In this document: positions 9,586 to 18,947 of the stretch, one piece after another
How positions within the stretch are numbered: position 1 is the stretch's first letter
Layout of the letters: every line of letters starts with the position of its first letter
Assembly: GCF_016278365.1 (NCBI RefSeq)
Contig: NZ_JADQBZ010000004.1
Location: 1-64,000 of the forward strand
DNA: 64,000 nt
Reading direction: 5' to 3'
Origin: Methanolobus sp.
GTDB lineage: Archaea; Halobacteriota; Methanosarcinia; Methanosarcinales; Methanosarcinaceae
Program-made: the position numbers and the translations under genes
The notes under the pieces: generated by a model
What the model was told of the DNA's origin: nothing
Seen by the model: only the letters and a program-made list of their open reading frames with translations
Database searches by the model: none

Positions 9586-10569
9586 TTAGGGTTTTGGAAT
9601 ATGCCGCTTTGTCCTTTCATCTATCAGTTCCGCAAGTTCCTCGCTTCCTGATAATTTATCAAGTTCCCTCTTCTCGATAAGGATTGTGTTCTCAACGTTC
9701 TGTGACTTTGTTTCCCCGTTGATGATGAACACTGACTTTGTCATGGTGACACATGAAATACTGCTCATAAGGTCTGCACGCTTGATCATTGCGCTACTGT
9801 AGCTGCTGATCCCAGTGAGCAGGATATCTGAAGTATCCTTTGAGATCGCTTTAAAGGGCGCCTGGGCCGTTGACATCACCTGGTATCCAAGGGCATGCAG
9901 CATGTCTAATATTCCCTCATCGGGGGTTTGCTTTTCTATTTTTGTTTCGGTTTCCGCTTCAGGAGAGGCACCTATTCCCTTGTGTTTCTCAAAGCATTGC
10001 AGCAGGTCGATGGATCTGGCCAGGGCCACATCCAGCAGCTCTTCAAGCTGGAGGACTATGTCGATGGAAGCGTCCATCCCTCCATCTTCATATTTACTTA
10101 TCGTCCTGCGTGAAACACCAAGCTGGGATGCCAGGGATCCAAGTGACATAGATGTACGCTGGCGGGCTTCCTTCAGTACGTCACCATCAATGGAGACATA
10201 AAGTCCTCCGGGGGATGCTGATACCAGTGGGGGTACGTTCTCAATAAAGTAATCGTAAAGGGTCTGAACATTGATTGCAGGTATGTCATAACGCATGTAA
10301 ACGACATTGTCCTCAAGCAACTGGTCTCTTGTCTTTGCTCCTATTAGCAGTGCAGATCCGCCAAGGCAATGGGCCAGTCCTCTCATTTCCCTTGCCGTTT
10401 CTTCATTAAGTCCGTCAATATTAAACAGTACTTTGCAGAAAAGGAGAGTTTCAGCGTTCCTGGCGGCGAGATCAAAACTTCGGGGCCGGATATTGCAGCG
10501 TTTTGAAACAATAAAACCTGCCTGCCTCAATACATCGACAATCTGATGTATTAGAATCTCTTTTGTCAT
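9586..10569 (-). CDS. Archaeal HTH (Xre-type) regulator with N-terminal nuclease-fold-like domain
   Basis: A 327-residue conserved archaeal regulator. Residues about 135-190 form a Cro/C1-type HTH (LGSLASQLGVSRRTISKYEDG). The first 100 residues look like a PD-(D/E)XK-type sensor fold (AGFIVSKRCNIRPRSFDLAAR then LLFCKV), but the usual E/Q before the catalytic Lys is absent, so it is probably not a nuclease. The C-terminal third repeats a similar segment (LHALGYQVMSTAQAPFKAI). It heads the purN-glyA-folD run and is divergent from tiaS, with a TATA-like element (ATATATTTATATAG on the minus strand near 10594-10607). A role in controlling the run is possible but unproven. Confidence 0.75.
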   Translation of the reverse strand: MTKEILIHQIVDVLRQAGFIVSKRCNIRPRSFDLAARNAETLLFCKVLFNIDGLNEETAREMRGLAHCLGGSALLIGAKTRDQLLEDNVVYMRYDIPAINVQTLYDYFIENVPPLVSASPGGLYVSIDGDVLKEARQRTSMSLGSLASQLGVSRRTISKYEDGGMDASIDIVLQLEELLDVALARSIDLLQCFEKHKGIGASPEAETETKIEKQTPDEGILDMLHALGYQVMSTAQAPFKAISKDTSDILLTGISSYSSAMIKRADLMSSISCVTMTKSVFIINGETKSQNVENTILIEKRELDKLSGSEELAELIDERTKRHIPKP

Positions 10570-10706
10570 TACAGATTAGCCTTTGTTTGCATGTCTATAT
10601 AAATATATCTTCACCCGGAAATGCAGGAAGATTATTAAGGGGGAGATTATGAAGTACGACATGCGGAATAGTTTAATTATAGGCACGAGTATGGGTTATC
10701 GGTTCG

Positions 10707-12011
10707 ATGGATAAAAGCTGCAAAAGAATTATCATCGGAATAGATGATACTGATTCCAGGGAAGGCATGTGCACAACTTATCTCGGAGCCCTGTTGATAG
10801 ATGAGCTCTCTGATTTTTGCAATCCTGTAGGTGATCCTTTACTTATCCGCCTGAACCCTACAATTCCATACAAGACCAGGGGAAACGCTTCAGTAGCAAT
10901 GTGTTTCAATTGCAATGAACCTGAAAAGCTTATCGGGCATGTTGTCTCAAGGATTTCCTCCCTTGCCAGGATGGAATGTGAGAATACTAATCCGGGTGTG
11001 GTATTCATCATGGAAGAGGATTTCGGAAAAGCTAAACCTTTGCTGTCGGAGTTCTTCCTGCACGCTGTAAGGGATGTCATATCCATAGAAGAAGCAAAGT
11101 CGCTTGCAGAAAACCTGGGATTGACATTCCGGGCCTTCAAGAACGGGCGCGGCCTTATAGGTGCGCTTGCAGCCTGCGGCGCGATGCTTGATAAGGAATG
11201 GGAACATACCTACGAATTCCTTACTTACAGGAAGACTGAGGCATGCGGTACAAAACGCTTTGTGGATAGTGATTCGCTCTTTGAGGCTGACCTGAGAACA
11301 TATCCTGGAACATGGGATTCAGTTGACAGGTTCAATGAATTGGTCGTATGCGTGCCAAGATCCCCGGACCCGGTGCTGTACGGCATCAGAGGGAACACAA
11401 GATTTGCTGTAGAGGCAGCCGTAGCAATGGTCCGCTCTGAAGAGATCGAGCGTTCATGTATTTACAGGACTAATCAGGGAACAGATATGCACCTCATGCA
11501 TACGCAGGGGGTGGATGATGTTCTGGACATGCATTCTTATATGCTGGAAGGGACAGTTGCAACTGCATCTCATACGATCAGGGGTGGGCATTCAATTTTC
11601 ATATTAGAGGACGATTCAGGGAAAACAATAGATTGCGCAGCCTTTGAGCCGACCAAGAATTTCCGGGAAATCATTCGCAAACTTATCCCGGGAGATCGGG
11701 TCATTGTGTATGGCAGTGTTATGGAAAGCACCCTTAATATCGAGAAGATTCAAATTATATCTCTTGCACAACTTGTTGAAAACAGGAACCCCTTGTGTCC
11801 GTCTTGTGGTAAAAGAATGAAATCCGCAGGCACCGGCCAGGGTTACAGGTGCAGGAAATGTGCGACTGAATCTCTTGAGACCCAGTCTCTGCAGGTGAAA
11901 AGGGATCTTGAGGCAGGATTCTATGAAGTCCCTCCATGTGCCAGGAGACATCTTGCCAAACCCCTGATAAGGTTCAGGGACTCCGATGCTTCTCTTTTTC
12001 CGGGCAGATGA
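10707..12011 (+). CDS. tiaS: tRNA(Ile2) 2-agmatinylcytidine synthetase
   Basis: Modifies the wobble C34 of the CAU-anticodon isoleucine tRNA with agmatine so that it reads AUA; essential and archaea-specific. It has 434 residues, the family length. Seen: IIIGIDDTDSREGMCTTYLG at the N-terminus, the kinase-like domain, LIGALAACG, an OB-fold RNA-binding stretch around 270-345 and a C-terminal zinc ribbon (CPSCGKRMKSAG then CRKC). Its own promoter is likely, with TTTAATTATAGG about 35 bases upstream. It converges exactly on nadE. Confidence 0.95.
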   Translation: MDKSCKRIIIGIDDTDSREGMCTTYLGALLIDELSDFCNPVGDPLLIRLNPTIPYKTRGNASVAMCFNCNEPEKLIGHVVSRISSLARMECENTNPGVVFIMEEDFGKAKPLLSEFFLHAVRDVISIEEAKSLAENLGLTFRAFKNGRGLIGALAACGAMLDKEWEHTYEFLTYRKTEACGTKRFVDSDSLFEADLRTYPGTWDSVDRFNELVVCVPRSPDPVLYGIRGNTRFAVEAAVAMVRSEEIERSCIYRTNQGTDMHLMHTQGVDDVLDMHSYMLEGTVATASHTIRGGHSIFILEDDSGKTIDCAAFEPTKNFREIIRKLIPGDRVIVYGSVMESTLNIEKIQIISLAQLVENRNPLCPSCGKRMKSAGTGQGYRCRKCATESLETQSLQVKRDLEAGFYEVPPCARRHLAKPLIRFRDSDASLFPGR

Positions 12012-12809
12012 TCATACCACTATATCCGACTTCCTCAATGCATCCAGTTCCGGAAGTGGGGGAGCTTTCCTTTTGTGAATGTTCGCATGGATGCGCGCAA
12101 ACACCGAGTCCCTCTGCTGCGGTGTCATACCGAGTGTATTCTGGGCTACCTGCGGCTTTTCTCCTTCCAGGAGCATTGCCAGGAATCTGTCTACAATTGC
12201 GTAGGTAATGCCAAGTTCTCCCTCATCAGTCTGTCCGGCCCATAGCCCCGCTGAAGGCGCCTTATCAATAATGCCCTGTGGTACTCCTACAAGACCTGAC
12301 ATTTCTCTTACTTCTGTCTTGTACAGGTCCCCTATTGGTTCAAGGTCTACGCCGCCATCACCATACTTCGTAAAATACCCGAGCAGGAGCTCTGTTTTGT
12401 TACCTGTGCCGACTACAACTCTTTGCATCGTATTGGCATAATAGTATAGTACTGACATACGTATCCTGGCCTTGAGGTTGCCGTTAGCATGGCGAAAGTC
12501 CGGTCCGCTATCCGGCACTGCCACCATGAAAGCTGTCAGAGGACCGGATATATCTATGGTCCTGAATTCTATTCCCAGACGCTCGGCCACTTCAGTGGCA
12601 TCAAGGACATCTTCGGCGGGCGTGAGGTTGACTTCCGGAAGATGAATTCCCAACACATTTTCCTTTCCCAATGCTTCGACACAAAGATATGCTGTCAGTG
12701 CAGAGTCAATGCCCCCGCTGATACCCACAACCGCTCCTTTGCATCCTGCTTCCCGCACTTTTTCCCTGATGAACCTGACGATGATATCTTTAGATTTATT
12801 GATGTCCAT
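12012..12809 (-). CDS. nadE: NH3-dependent NAD+ synthetase
   Basis: Amidates nicotinate adenine dinucleotide to NAD+. From the internal ATG (MDINKSKD) it has 265 residues, the size of ammonia-dependent NadE without a glutaminase domain. Seen: the PP-loop GISGGIDSALTAYL near residue 30, GTGNKTELLLGYFTKYGDGG and the C-terminal KAPSAGLWAGQTDE. A reading frame continues 29 codons further upstream, but that extension (KELHCWHP...) does not look like the family. The stop abuts the tiaS stop. Confidence 0.93.
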   Translation of the reverse strand: MDINKSKDIIVRFIREKVREAGCKGAVVGISGGIDSALTAYLCVEALGKENVLGIHLPEVNLTPAEDVLDATEVAERLGIEFRTIDISGPLTAFMVAVPDSGPDFRHANGNLKARIRMSVLYYYANTMQRVVVGTGNKTELLLGYFTKYGDGGVDLEPIGDLYKTEVREMSGLVGVPQGIIDKAPSAGLWAGQTDEGELGITYAIVDRFLAMLLEGEKPQVAQNTLGMTPQQRDSVFARIHANIHKRKAPPLPELDALRKSDIVV

Positions 12810-13174
12810 ATTATCATTACCGGATGTTTTTAAGGGATTATCAGCAGTTAGGTTTATCTTTTTTACCATGGGATGCCAGCAGTGCAATTCCTTCACCGGT
12901 TATATCATAATTCCAGTAATACTTTAGTTCCTCTCATTTTCGGGATGGACATGAAACCTTTTGTCTTCACCGCATAGAGGTTTTCCTTGACTTTCAGTTC
13001 TATTGTTCCACAAGTGGAATATTTTATCCATATGCGGTATTTCGCAAAATGGTCTGTTTAAATTAGTTATAATTATTTAATATTTATTTTATAATATTTA
13101 TCTATGTCTCTTGCAAAGTGCTTCTTCCCTGAACACCCAAAGAGTTAATCAGTGCAGAATCTCTATACTGACCA
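12810..13174. other. AT-rich intergenic region between nadE and nob1
   Basis: Divergent promoter region. The right part (13060-13110) is almost pure A/T with several TATA-like words (TTATAATATTTATC), a plausible promoter for nob1. No gene or repeat is seen; CATATGCGGTAT at 13030 echoes the same word at 179 but is probably chance. Confidence 0.4.
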
Positions 13175-13651
13175 ATGATCTATATCGCTGATTCGGCAGT
13201 CTTTATAATGGGAAAGGATATCGACCCTTCAACGATTGTAACTGTGAGTTCCGTTGTGAAAGAACTCAGGAGCCATGAGGCTTCTATGAGGTTCGAGCTG
13301 GCTCAGGAAAATGGTGCAAGGGTGGAGTCTGTTGACCCGGTCATGAAACAGCGGGTAATTGAGGCTGCAGGTAGCACCAGAGACTCTGAGGAGTTGTCTG
13401 CAACGGATATAGACGTGCTCGCAAAAGCCCTCGAGTTTGGTAAGGATGCTGTCCTCCTGACAGATGATTATGCTGTACAGAACACTGCCAGCGTGCTTGG
13501 CATCAGGGTAATGCCTGTGGCGCAGAAAAAGATACGGGATGTGCTCGAATGGGAGAAAGAGTGTTTCGGATGCCGAAGACGCTTTCCCACGGGAGATATT
13601 TGCCCCGTGTGTGGTTCGCAGCTTAATAAGAAGCGTAAAAGAAAAATATAA
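13175..13651 (+). CDS. nob1: Nob1-like PIN endonuclease for 16S rRNA 3'-end maturation
   Basis: A 158-residue archaeal Nob1: a PIN domain (IADSAVF at the start with the first Asp, SATDIDVLAKALE and LTDDYAVQN with the later acidic residues) followed by a zinc ribbon (CFGCRRRFPTGDICPVCG) and a basic tail ending KKRKRKI. Nob1 cleaves the pre-rRNA at the small subunit 3' end. It is followed 55 bases later by the PRTase-type regulator on the same strand. Confidence 0.9.
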   Translation: MIYIADSAVFIMGKDIDPSTIVTVSSVVKELRSHEASMRFELAQENGARVESVDPVMKQRVIEAAGSTRDSEELSATDIDVLAKALEFGKDAVLLTDDYAVQNTASVLGIRVMPVAQKKIRDVLEWEKECFGCRRRFPTGDICPVCGSQLNKKRKRKI

Positions 13652-13706
13652 CATGTCTTACATACATAAGGAAGAAACGAATCTTATCTAGAATAGCGGG
13701 GTTCAT

Positions 13707-14318
13707 ATGAAGAATATTGACAAATTGATCCAGAAGGCTGTGGAGTTGCAGGCTAACGGGCTTGTTACAAGGCAGATAGCAGACGAACTCAACGTTTCCA
13801 GGGACACAGTGACCTGGCTTTTAACACGTTCAAAAAAGGAAGAATCTTCTCCTGCTCCCAAGGATATATCTGTTAACTGGAGTGGTATAGGCAAGAGTGC
13901 TTTCAGGCTGCGCCATATAGGTATCGCTCTCTGTGACATGGTCATCGAGACACTGGAACAGGCAGATACCGAGGCAGATGTCATCGTAGGCATCGGCTTA
14001 AGCGGTGTTCCTCTGGCAAGCCTCATGGCTGACGAACTCGAACTGGAGCTTTCGGTCTACCATTCGTACAACGAGCAGACTGAGGATGCACAGATAAGGG
14101 GTGCCTTCAGCAGGAACTTCGCAAGCATCAAGGGCAAGAGGTGTGTCATAGTAGATGATGTCATCACCAGCGGAAGTACAGTGAACGATGTTGTAGCTCA
14201 TCTTCGCAGCTCCGGCGCAAAGCCCATAGCTATCGCAGTGCTTGTCGATAAAAGCGGCTCGGAGACTATCTCAGAAGTACCTGTAAGCTCTCTTGTACGC
14301 ATAGTGCGCGTAGACTGA
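13707..14318 (+). CDS. gfcR: HTH-PRTase regulator, orotate phosphoribosyltransferase-like (GfcR family)
   Basis: A 203-residue protein with an N-terminal HTH (residues about 5-45, [21 protein letters not shown]) fused to a type I phosphoribosyltransferase domain with the PRPP loop [14 protein letters not shown] near residue 148. The architecture is that of archaeal PyrE-like proteins, of which GfcR is a sugar-pathway regulator in haloarchaea (family knowledge). True PyrE lacks the HTH. Its target in methanogens is not evident from the neighbours. It ends 36 bases before the convergent RecJ-like gene. Confidence 0.8.
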   Translation: MKNIDKLIQKAVELQANGLVTRQIADELNVSRDTVTWLLTRSKKEESSPAPKDISVNWSGIGKSAFRLRHIGIALCDMVIETLEQADTEADVIVGIGLSGVPLASLMADELELELSVYHSYNEQTEDAQIRGAFSRNFASIKGKRCVIVDDVITSGSTVNDVVAHLRSSGAKPIAIAVLVDKSGSETISEVPVSSLVRIVRVD

Positions 14319-14354
14319 TATGATCAGAAATAAATAAAAGATTGCGTAGAAGTA

Positions 14355-16478
14355 TTATTCTACTTCTACAGCGCCTATTTTCTCAGCTAATTTTGAAAGC
14401 ACTTCGGTACGCATACCTTCTACGAACTTTATGCTGCCAACTACAAGGTGTCCTCCGCCGTTCACGCCTCCACCTTTTATTTCGTCATGAAGCTCCCTTA
14501 CCATGCGCGGAATATTCATCTTGACGCCTTTTGACCTTATAACTGCAAAGTCCGGCCCAAAGCCCAGGGTGATGAGCGGCTTTCCTTCAAACTTGCGGCA
14601 CAGGCGGTCGTGTACTTCCCCGGATGTCTTTCCAGGTGGCGGGAAAGTGAATGTATGGGCATAGTTCTCCACATCAAGGACGTTAAGTAAAGCTCCGTTG
14701 GCCAGTGTCTGTGTTTTGACATGAGACGTGCATACTTCCATCTGCTCATCTATCATCTCGTTGGCCTGCTCGCAAAGCACTTTCACCAGGTTCTTATGTA
14801 TCTTCTCGTCTCCAAAATTGAGAATATCGTCGATTATACCTTTGCCATTATTGAATTTTAGCCAGTATGCTTCAAAGTCAAGCGCAAGGGCCATGTCCTT
14901 CAGGTCTTGCAGGCTGTACTTATCGGACACCATCTGGATATATACCTTCGCTTCAGGAGCTTCTGAACGGTCACCGACAGCTGCAACAGCAGGCAAATGC
15001 CTTATGTCATTCTCCACATCTTTGTTGATCATACGTGCTACTTCAGTGCACAGCATCCCGGCTGTTATGCCGAAGTCTCCACCCACATGTGCCGGATTGA
15101 CATGCGCTATCAGGAACTCATCAACTTCCTGGTCAGGGTGGTGATGGTCGACAACTATCATCCTGATACCATATACACTGGCCTTCCTCATTGCAGGTAT
15201 ATTCTCTATCGAAGAGCCGTTGTCAACACTGACAACAAGAGGCATCTTCTGTCCGTGACGCACCGTATCCTCAAGAGCGAAACTGATATCGCGTACAACA
15301 TCGGCCATCTCATAGAAAGGTGCTTTTGAAGGTGCCCTCTTATAAAAGTGATATTCACCATCCTGACCGTTCACTTCCTTTATCAGGGGGAGTATGGCCT
15401 TTTCGATTGCCAGTGCTGCGGTCATTCCGTCAGCGTCAGCATGATGACGCAATAATATAGGTGTGGAAGTGATTATAGCCTTGCGAATCTCCTTTGCAAC
15501 ATGGCTCATGGAAGGTCTCAGCTTCTCAAGCACTTCACTCTCCACCATGAACTCAATCTCATGCGGTTCCGCTCTCCTGTCAAGGGCAGCCTCGATACGT
15601 TTACGTATCTCTGCCTCTTTTGGTCCGCTCTGCTTCTTGAGACTCTTAATTTCCAGTTGCACACTGTCCCCACGGGCAGTGATATCGCCAGTGGCGGACA
15701 CTATCATATCCGAAGTGATGTGGGGATATGCCCTCTCGCCTGCGCTCTCGAACGCTGCTGCGGATATCTGTCCGGTCTCATCGGCAATAGTGAATATGGT
15801 CGGGCCTGCAGTCTGTTTGACCTGTATGATCTCTCCCTCTACCCTTACGCTCGTCCCGACAAGCTTCTGGATCTCTGACGCAAGCTTTGTTGGCAGGTCC
15901 TTTTCAAGGTCCACGGTCTGGTACTCTTTAAGCTTACGTGGCACAAGGTCCATTTTTCCCCTTGGTTTTATTTCCTTGACAGCCACAATTACATCCTCGC
16001 CGACTTTGAGTTCTTCCTTCATGTTGCTGGAGTGGATGAGTCCTCTCATGTTGGAATTCATGTCGACGAAAACTCCGAAATCCGCTATGTTCCTGACAAC
16101 CGCGTGGTAAAGTTTTCCAACTTCCAGCTCTTCAATATTGCAGGAATCATCGAGCTTATACACGATCTGTTTTTTAGCACATGACGAGCAAACCTCTTCG
16201 CCATTGTATAATCCCTCAGTTGCCACTCCACATATCCTGCACTTGTAAAAAGCACCTCTTCCAGAGCAGGCAACGCATTCTTCCGTTATCTCTATCTCGC
16301 CGGTGCCATTGCATTTAGTGCAACTGGAACCGTTCTTGAGGAAACTATCCATATCTTTTTCTGAAAGCTTCATCAAATCGACCGATCTGGACTTACCTGC
16401 CCCTTTGCATTCGGGGCATTTCTTTGAGTCGACGACTTTGTGTCCTTTCCCGCCGCACTCCTGACATTTTTCGCTCAT
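14355..16478 (-). CDS. RecJ-like DHH phosphoesterase with DnaJ zinc fingers, S1 and OB domains
   Basis: A 707-residue archaea-specific multidomain protein. In order: two DnaJ-type CxxCxGxG repeats (CQECGGKGHK, CPECKGAG, CTKCNGTG, CVACSGRG), a zinc ribbon (CRICG...CSSC), an S1 RNA-binding domain near 115-190, an OB fold near 205-280, then a DHH catalytic domain (RHHADADGMTA, VVDHHHPDQE) and a DHHA1 C-terminus (GGGVNGGGHL). DHH proteins of this type are 5'-3' nucleases on single-stranded DNA or RNA; the S1 and zinc fingers hint at RNA. The complete set of Asp/His motifs suggests an active enzyme. Confidence 0.9.
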   Translation of the reverse strand: MSEKCQECGGKGHKVVDSKKCPECKGAGKSRSVDLMKLSEKDMDSFLKNGSSCTKCNGTGEIEITEECVACSGRGAFYKCRICGVATEGLYNGEEVCSSCAKKQIVYKLDDSCNIEELEVGKLYHAVVRNIADFGVFVDMNSNMRGLIHSSNMKEELKVGEDVIVAVKEIKPRGKMDLVPRKLKEYQTVDLEKDLPTKLASEIQKLVGTSVRVEGEIIQVKQTAGPTIFTIADETGQISAAAFESAGERAYPHITSDMIVSATGDITARGDSVQLEIKSLKKQSGPKEAEIRKRIEAALDRRAEPHEIEFMVESEVLEKLRPSMSHVAKEIRKAIITSTPILLRHHADADGMTAALAIEKAILPLIKEVNGQDGEYHFYKRAPSKAPFYEMADVVRDISFALEDTVRHGQKMPLVVSVDNGSSIENIPAMRKASVYGIRMIVVDHHHPDQEVDEFLIAHVNPAHVGGDFGITAGMLCTEVARMINKDVENDIRHLPAVAAVGDRSEAPEAKVYIQMVSDKYSLQDLKDMALALDFEAYWLKFNNGKGIIDDILNFGDEKIHKNLVKVLCEQANEMIDEQMEVCTSHVKTQTLANGALLNVLDVENYAHTFTFPPPGKTSGEVHDRLCRKFEGKPLITLGFGPDFAVIRSKGVKMNIPRMVRELHDEIKGGGVNGGGHLVVGSIKFVEGMRTEVLSKLAEKIGAVEVE

Positions 16479-16846
16479 TGTATCAAACCCTAAAAGGCAT
16501 ATATCTGATTTATGTCTTTGCTTCAGAGTCCCCGTCCTTATATTGTTTTTACTACTCTCTTAGTTATCTGATGTCGTTTTTCTTTCAACGGTTTGAAATT
16601 GTTAACGGCAAAATCAATCACATTAATAAACGATAAGTGAGATTATTGTTTATCGGGTCTGAAGGTTATTATCAAAATAACAACTGACAGTAATGCTTTC
16701 GTGTACATCCCCTCAGAAAAGGCTTCAGGCCCGTCTCCTATTAATTCTTCTGTGTCCTTCAAAAGATAAGCGATGTCTTTTTAATGCCCTGGCTCTTTAT
16801 AGTTATTGCATATAGACTTTTTTAATCTCCCGGGAGTTTAAATAAA
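16479..16846. other. Divergent intergenic region between the RecJ-like gene and the slipin gene
   Basis: Carries promoters for both flanking genes; CTTTATAG and GCATATAG at about 16794-16815 are TATA candidates for the slipin operon. A strong hairpin near 16640 is listed separately. No gene is supported. Confidence 0.4.
16626..16653. repeat. 11-bp-stem hairpin in the RecJ-like/slipin intergenic region
   Basis: ATAAACGATAA and TTATTGTTTAT pair across a six-base loop GTGAGA, with one G-T wobble. It is about 150 bases upstream of the RecJ-like start and 190 upstream of the slipin start, so it could be an operator or a leader structure. No T-run follows it, which argues against a terminator. Confidence 0.5.
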
Positions 16847-17614
16847 ATGGTATTGGAACAAATCATAATTATAGCAGCAGTAGTTGCAATTTTTATTCTT
16901 TCCAAAGCAATACAGATCGTCAAGGAATACGAGCGTGTTGTTATTTTCCGTCTTGGAAGACTAAGCGGTGTAAAAGGACCGGGTCTTTTCTTTATAATCC
17001 CTGTCATCGATACAGTGGTAAAAGTGGACCTGCGTGTGGTTACAATAGATGTCCCCAAACAGGCAGTTATTACAAGGGACAATGTTACAGTTGCAGTTGA
17101 TGCAGTTGTGTATTACAAGGTTGTGGACCCTTCAAGGGCTGTCAACGAAGTTGAGAACTATAAATATGCGACCTCCACTCTTTCACAGACCACACTCCGT
17201 GATGTCATAGGCCAGATCGACCTGGATGACGTGCTCTCCAAGAGAGATGAGATCAACCTGAACATACAGGAATCACTTGACATTTCCACAGATCCATGGG
17301 GTATCAAGGTAACAGGCGTGACCCTCAGGGATGTCAGCATTGACGATACAATGCTGCGTGCTATTGCAAAGCAGGCAGAGGCAGAACGTGAGAAGCGTGC
17401 CCGTATCATCCTTGCAGACGGTGAGTTCATTGCGGCTGAGAAGATGAAACAGGCTGCCAAGCTGTATGAAGAGGTCCCTGTAACCATCAAGCTCAGGGAA
17501 CTGCAAACTCTTGCCGAGATCGCAAGAGAGCGGAATATGATAGTTGTGGCCAACTCCATCGAGATGGGGGAGATCGCAGCCATGTCCAAGGCTCTCCAGA
17601 ACAAACCCAGATAA
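16847..17614 (+). CDS. Slipin / stomatin-family SPFH membrane protein
   Basis: A 255-residue SPFH (band 7) protein: one N-terminal membrane segment (residues 2-20), then KEYERVVIFRLGRL, VDLRVVTIDVPKQ, ITRDNVTVAVDAVVYYKV, and a helical C-terminal part rich in charged residues (KQAEAEREKRARIILADGE). These proteins form oligomeric membrane scaffolds. It is followed nine bases later by nfeD; the slipin-NfeD pair is a classic conserved operon in which the protease cleaves the slipin C-terminus (family knowledge). Confidence 0.93.
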   Translation: MVLEQIIIIAAVVAIFILSKAIQIVKEYERVVIFRLGRLSGVKGPGLFFIIPVIDTVVKVDLRVVTIDVPKQAVITRDNVTVAVDAVVYYKVVDPSRAVNEVENYKYATSTLSQTTLRDVIGQIDLDDVLSKRDEINLNIQESLDISTDPWGIKVTGVTLRDVSIDDTMLRAIAKQAEAEREKRARIILADGEFIAAEKMKQAAKLYEEVPVTIKLRELQTLAEIARERNMIVVANSIEMGEIAAMSKALQNKPR

Positions 17615-17623
17615 GGTAACAAT

Positions 17624-18946
17624 ATGAATTTTCAAAACAGGCTTTTTATAAGCCTTCTTTTTTTCCTGACACTAACCACTATCCTGTTGTCCTCTGCCGC
17701 CGGAGCCCAGGAGAACCGGGATGTGCTGGTACTTGAAATATCAGGTGCTATCACTCCTGTAACAGATGATATCGTGGCAGATGCCATAGCCATAACAGAG
17801 AATGAAGGCTATGAGGCACTTGTTATAACCCTGAACACTCCCGGTGGCGGACTGGATGAAACACTCAGGATAACGGAGATGATACCACAGACAAACATAC
17901 CTGTGATAGGGTATGTATATCCTGAAAGTACGCAGGCATGGTCAGCCGGGACACTCATACTGATCAGTACCGATGTTGCTGCGATGGCTCCTTTTACTGT
18001 CATCGGTTCTGCCCAGCCGGTCAGCGTGACACCCAGCGGCTCAGAACCTGTCACTGATACCAAGATCGTAAACGCGCTTGTTGAAAGGGCCACCGAAAAT
18101 GCCAGGATGCATGGAAGGAATGAGACCGCGGCCAGGGAGTTCATAACTGAGAATCTTAATCTCAACTCGGAAGTAGCTCTTGAGTACGGTGTGATAGAAT
18201 ATGTTGCTCCTTCTATAGAGGACCTGCTTGAACAGATCGATGGACTGGAGGTAAAAGGCAGGACGCTTGAAACAGCAGGTGCAGAGATCGTTTATTATGA
18301 AGCTCCCCTCAGGCTTGGTTTTATGAACATTGTCTCAAATCCTATTGTTTCCTCGTTGCTCTTGCTGTTAGGGGTGTATGCTGTGATCCTTGGCATTTCA
18401 AATCCTGGTTTCGGCGCTGAGGTTTTCGGCGTGGTTGCCATCGTGCTGGGACTCATTGGCACAGGCTTTGATGTGAACATAGGCGCCATTTTCCTCATAC
18501 TGGTGGGCATAGCCCTGCTGGCCCTGGAACTGCAGTCGCCGGGTGTGGGTGTGTTCGGTATAGCGGGGATGATATGCATAGTGGCCGGGAGTGTGCTGCT
18601 TGCACCCACTGATTTCCCGCGCAATTATTCGCCTGCCGAGTTCCAGAGGACAATTATCGCTTCGATAGTGACTCCCACCATCATTGTAGGGCTGTTCCTG
18701 CTATTTGCTATGTACAAGGTCCTTGAGGTGAGGAAACGCAAGCCTCAGTTCGGAGAGATCATAGGAGATACTGCAATAGTTCATAAGCCCATAACTCCTG
18801 ACCAGACCGGCTATGTGATACACAGGGGAGAATACTGGAAAGCACGCTCTGCAGAGCCCCTGGAAAAAGGTGAAAAAGTCGTTATACTGGAAAAAGACAA
18901 TGTGATATTGGTAGTGGAAAAATTGAGAGAGGCCGGTAATCAGTAA
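17624..18946 (+). CDS. nfeD: NfeD-family membrane serine protease
   Basis: A 440-residue long-form NfeD. It begins with a signal peptide (about 1-27), then a ClpP-like protease domain with NTPGGGLDET, a putative nucleophile Ser in QAWSAGTLI and a Lys in TDTKIVNAL, then four to five membrane segments (about 225-360) and a C-terminal OB-fold NfeD domain (IIGDTAIVHKPITPDQTGYV). The Ser-Lys dyad is family knowledge matched to these positions. It is in an operon with the slipin upstream and probably acts on it at the membrane surface. Confidence 0.92.
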   Translation: MNFQNRLFISLLFFLTLTTILLSSAAGAQENRDVLVLEISGAITPVTDDIVADAIAITENEGYEALVITLNTPGGGLDETLRITEMIPQTNIPVIGYVYPESTQAWSAGTLILISTDVAAMAPFTVIGSAQPVSVTPSGSEPVTDTKIVNALVERATENARMHGRNETAAREFITENLNLNSEVALEYGVIEYVAPSIEDLLEQIDGLEVKGRTLETAGAEIVYYEAPLRLGFMNIVSNPIVSSLLLLLGVYAVILGISNPGFGAEVFGVVAIVLGLIGTGFDVNIGAIFLILVGIALLALELQSPGVGVFGIAGMICIVAGSVLLAPTDFPRNYSPAEFQRTIIASIVTPTIIVGLFLLFAMYKVLEVRKRKPQFGEIIGDTAIVHKPITPDQTGYVIHRGEYWKARSAEPLEKGEKVVILEKDNVILVVEKLREAGNQ

Positions 18947-18947
18947 A

